A stretch of DNA of 64,000 nt from Balanoglossus misakiensis. Lineage: Eukaryota; Hemichordata. The notes below the pieces were generated by a model, which was given only the letters and a program-made list of their open reading frames with translations, had not been told where the DNA came from and did not search any database. The stretch lies in assembly GCA_040954595.2 (NCBI GenBank), contig CM082582.2, positions 4,092,001 to 4,156,000 of the forward strand, written 5' to 3'. Below, piece by piece: positions 61,400-64,000 of the stretch. The position numbers and the translations under genes are program-made. Position 1 is the stretch's first letter; each line of letters begins with the position of its first letter.

Positions 61400-64000
61400 C
61401 TATTAATGATAGCCACCTAGAATCAAAATCATAAAAGACTTTTTAAGCTCTACGTCTATTTTTATTGACTTAGGAAGTGATATATTTTATTAAGTTTAGT
61501 ATTTGGGTTTATTGGAAATAATTTTTTTTCTTGTTTTATTAATTATTTTAATTACTCTTTATGATATGATGGTGAGAATGTAAACTTTAACTAAGAGTCT
61601 AGAATACTTAGAATGCCAATTGGAATAACTACACTCTGTTAAAATTGGTGTATGTTAATGTTTTGCAGCCGCAGTCTTTTTGAAATCTGTTGAATGAAGC
61701 TAGCTTTTTGCTAATGAACAAACCTAGCAAAAACATACTCACTAGAGTGGGAAAAATTAAACCATGAGAGATATTTTGCTGTAGGTAAAAAATGATCTTG
61801 TGGTTCCGATAACAGGCTTTTCACAAATAGGAAATGTATTACAAAGTCACCATCTCTGGACATTATTTTGTATATTTTGGGATTTAGATGAGTTCTTACA
61901 TTCTGTTTTCTAACCATTTTGACTCGGTTCTGCATGACACTGCTGCATGTGGCCAATGTATTGATGTGAATTTCTGTTTGGCATAAATTACAAGCACAGT
62001 ACGTGCAAGCATCTCTTTGCTGATTTGACATGGTTCAGTAAACCCGAACCCGAACAGAGACCGTACAGTGACTGGGGTACCTGCCTGTCATCTTGTCAGC
62101 GGCACCTAATATTCAGGTTAAAAAAAAAAACATACTGGGAAAGCCATCAGACTGCCGGAACACCTGGAAGAGACAATCAAGGATACCTTGTCATTCCCAA
62201 CGCACACACTCCAAAGTTGACCTTGTAGGCTGGCAAACATCAATATATCATGGATGCATATTAACGCAGCAGATGAATGCTAATGGACATCCGAGCATGC
62301 ATGCAAACACTTCATCAGGCAGAACCATACTTTACATCGACTGCTCCAAGTGTGTGATGTGTAAACACGCACACACACGCACGCAGGTACACACACACAC
62401 CCATGCTCAATCACAAACAGACACTTGCCCAATGCACATGCATGCATTTTTGGAACCCTGGCTTGTACATGTATGTAGTACTACAAACAAACATAAGCAA
62501 ACACACACAAACAAACACACACACATAAACAATTAATTTGATTAAAGCATTAGCACTCTTCCTTTGAAAGCATGATTTCAAAATTTCTTGTAAAGAAGAA
62601 AATGCGGGGAGGGGGGGGGGGGATTACCAGGTGTAGGTTTGAAGTGGACTAGGAAGTGGGAGATCTTTTGGAGTATGTAATTATCTGATTGAGGTTCTTG
62701 AAGAAGAGATTACATGCTTATCTACTGTGGAATTGTGTGCTTTAGTGAAAATAAAAATGTCAACATTTAACCAAGAAGACTGTTGAGTGGGAGGGATTAA
62801 ATCTGGTGCTGGCCTTACGTGGGATTAAAAATATCAGGGTGCAAAAGAAACCCTACAACACCAACTTCCTGAGTAAACAGAAAATCTGTTATTTGAAGTG
62901 GGTGTTTCAAACTCCAAAATTTCACACCCTGAGCAGTTTAATCTATGCTATCATACACTGATTGATTTACACCCCCTGCGATGTTGATTTAAAGTTGAGG
63001 GCTCGTTCATTGCTGCTACAAGGAGCAACAGTTTGGGTGATGCAGAGCAGTGCATCAGTTTTGGAGTTGTTCTGTTGTGTATGGAAGTTTTGTCATCTCG
63101 AAGCAACGAGTCTCAAACTCCTTTTGTACTGTGATATCAATTTTGGAATGCAGGTCAGTTGTCAAGCTTTTTTAGATCTGTTTGAAAACTGGTCAACTAT
63201 TTAAACAGCAAAATCCTATTTCTTTGCTAGGATAAAATTAACCCGTTCAAATTTTCTTAAATTATTCAATATTTGTCTGTATCCTTTCCAGAAATTTATA
63301 CGGACAATGTTATTCTGAGTATTATTGTTGAAAATTTGTATAATGTAAATTACATATTGCTGAGTATCCAATTAATTGGGATAAAAACTGATAAAACTGA
63401 ATTCTGTATGGACATTGTACTGTAATCTTGACAGCATACTGAAAACAGCTAATGTTTGTTGGGTAGCTTTCTGTCACATCAGTCTTTGTTTTTTGTATTT
63501 TCACACTGCCTATTTAAAACAATTCAGTAATAATAACAATGTTTAATGTATAATATAAATTGGGTATTTAATTTGTGCCCAATTAGACATTAAGCTAAAA
63601 TGAACAATGGGGGAAAATGATTGTTTAGTGGTATTTCTAAGAATCATCTATTTCGGAGCAAGTTTGATGGTAAAGAAAAGAATAATGATAATTAGTATAA
63701 ATTGAATGTGGAAGGAATGATTGACAGCTTCAAAAGTAATCAATATACTTGCCATAATGATATTAAAAAAGCAGAGGTTTTACCAGTCTGGTGAACTACG
63801 AGTGAAAATGTTTTATGAGTATTAGGATGGAAAAGTGAAAGGTTTTCATTTTGTACACGACACCAAGTCAAACTCGCCAAAATAATGAAAGCAATACACG
63901 GGTTTTTATTATCTGAAAGAAAGCTTTATTTATGGTGCCATATATTGCAATGAAAGAGGTCAGTTTAAAGGCTAGCGTTGAGAAAATGTGATTTCTGTCG
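61400..64000. other. Non-coding stretch to the end of the window
   Basis: It contains CA-rich simple sequence near 62360-62530 and a G run at 62607-62622 interrupted once. I see no further exon. Confidence 0.45.
62360..62530 (+). repeat. Imperfect CA-rich simple repeat
   Basis: Several ACACAC tracts are separated by ACGC, ACAAAC and ATGCATGC-type spacers. The 147-codon frame across it is an artefact of the repeat. Confidence 0.8.

Noticed and set aside
62093-62536. 147-codon frame with HTHTH repeats
   Set aside because: Translation of a CA-rich simple repeat.

Overview
This is eukaryotic genomic DNA, most likely from an invertebrate bilaterian animal with long introns. The grounds are AT-rich, CpG-poor sequence, GT-AG spliced exons, a spliced C-type lectin receptor, many short inverted-repeat transposons (MITEs), microsatellites and very long poly(G) runs. 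The taxon cannot be fixed from the window; a marine deuterostome or a mollusc-like animal are both possible. There are no operons or prokaryotic genes, and I saw no rRNA, convincing tRNA or CRISPR array.

Layout. (1) Bases 1-2616 hold the 3' part of a plus-strand gene for a single-pass C-type lectin-like receptor. Five exons can be joined with consistent phases. They give the C-terminal half of the lectin domain, a short linker, a membrane segment, a cysteine-rich juxtamembrane stretch and a cytoplasmic tail with four PPxY motifs. (2) Bases 3800-5700 hold two DNA-transposon-like elements. (3) Bases 5880-6700 are a CpG-richer, promoter-like block with CRE-like sites and an AAGATGGCGGC (YY1-type) start context, followed by a good splice donor. 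(4) Bases 6700-39900 look like one long non-coding stretch, intronic or intergenic. It carries MITE copies, nested elements, foldbacks, a hAT-like element and a second PIF/Harbinger-like element. (5) A possible short exon at 39981-40153 lies beside sequence rich in homeodomain and TALE-type motifs. (6) Bases 40300-58300 are again non-coding, with a roughly 315-bp CAAT/CAGT satellite near 54.4-54.7 kb. (7) A candidate first coding exon at 58451-58686 lies in a CpG-richer stretch. Its phase fits a possible 45-bp exon at 61347-61391.

How the parts may fit. The exons at 39.98, 58.45 and 61.35 kb could belong to one plus-strand gene with alternative first exons and very long introns, possibly a developmental regulator. 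This is inference; I do not recognise the protein. The firmest results are the lectin receptor model, the two PIF/Harbinger-like elements (3-bp TAA duplications) that share an internal module but have different ends, the four-copy TA-flanked MITE family, and a MITE nested inside another element.
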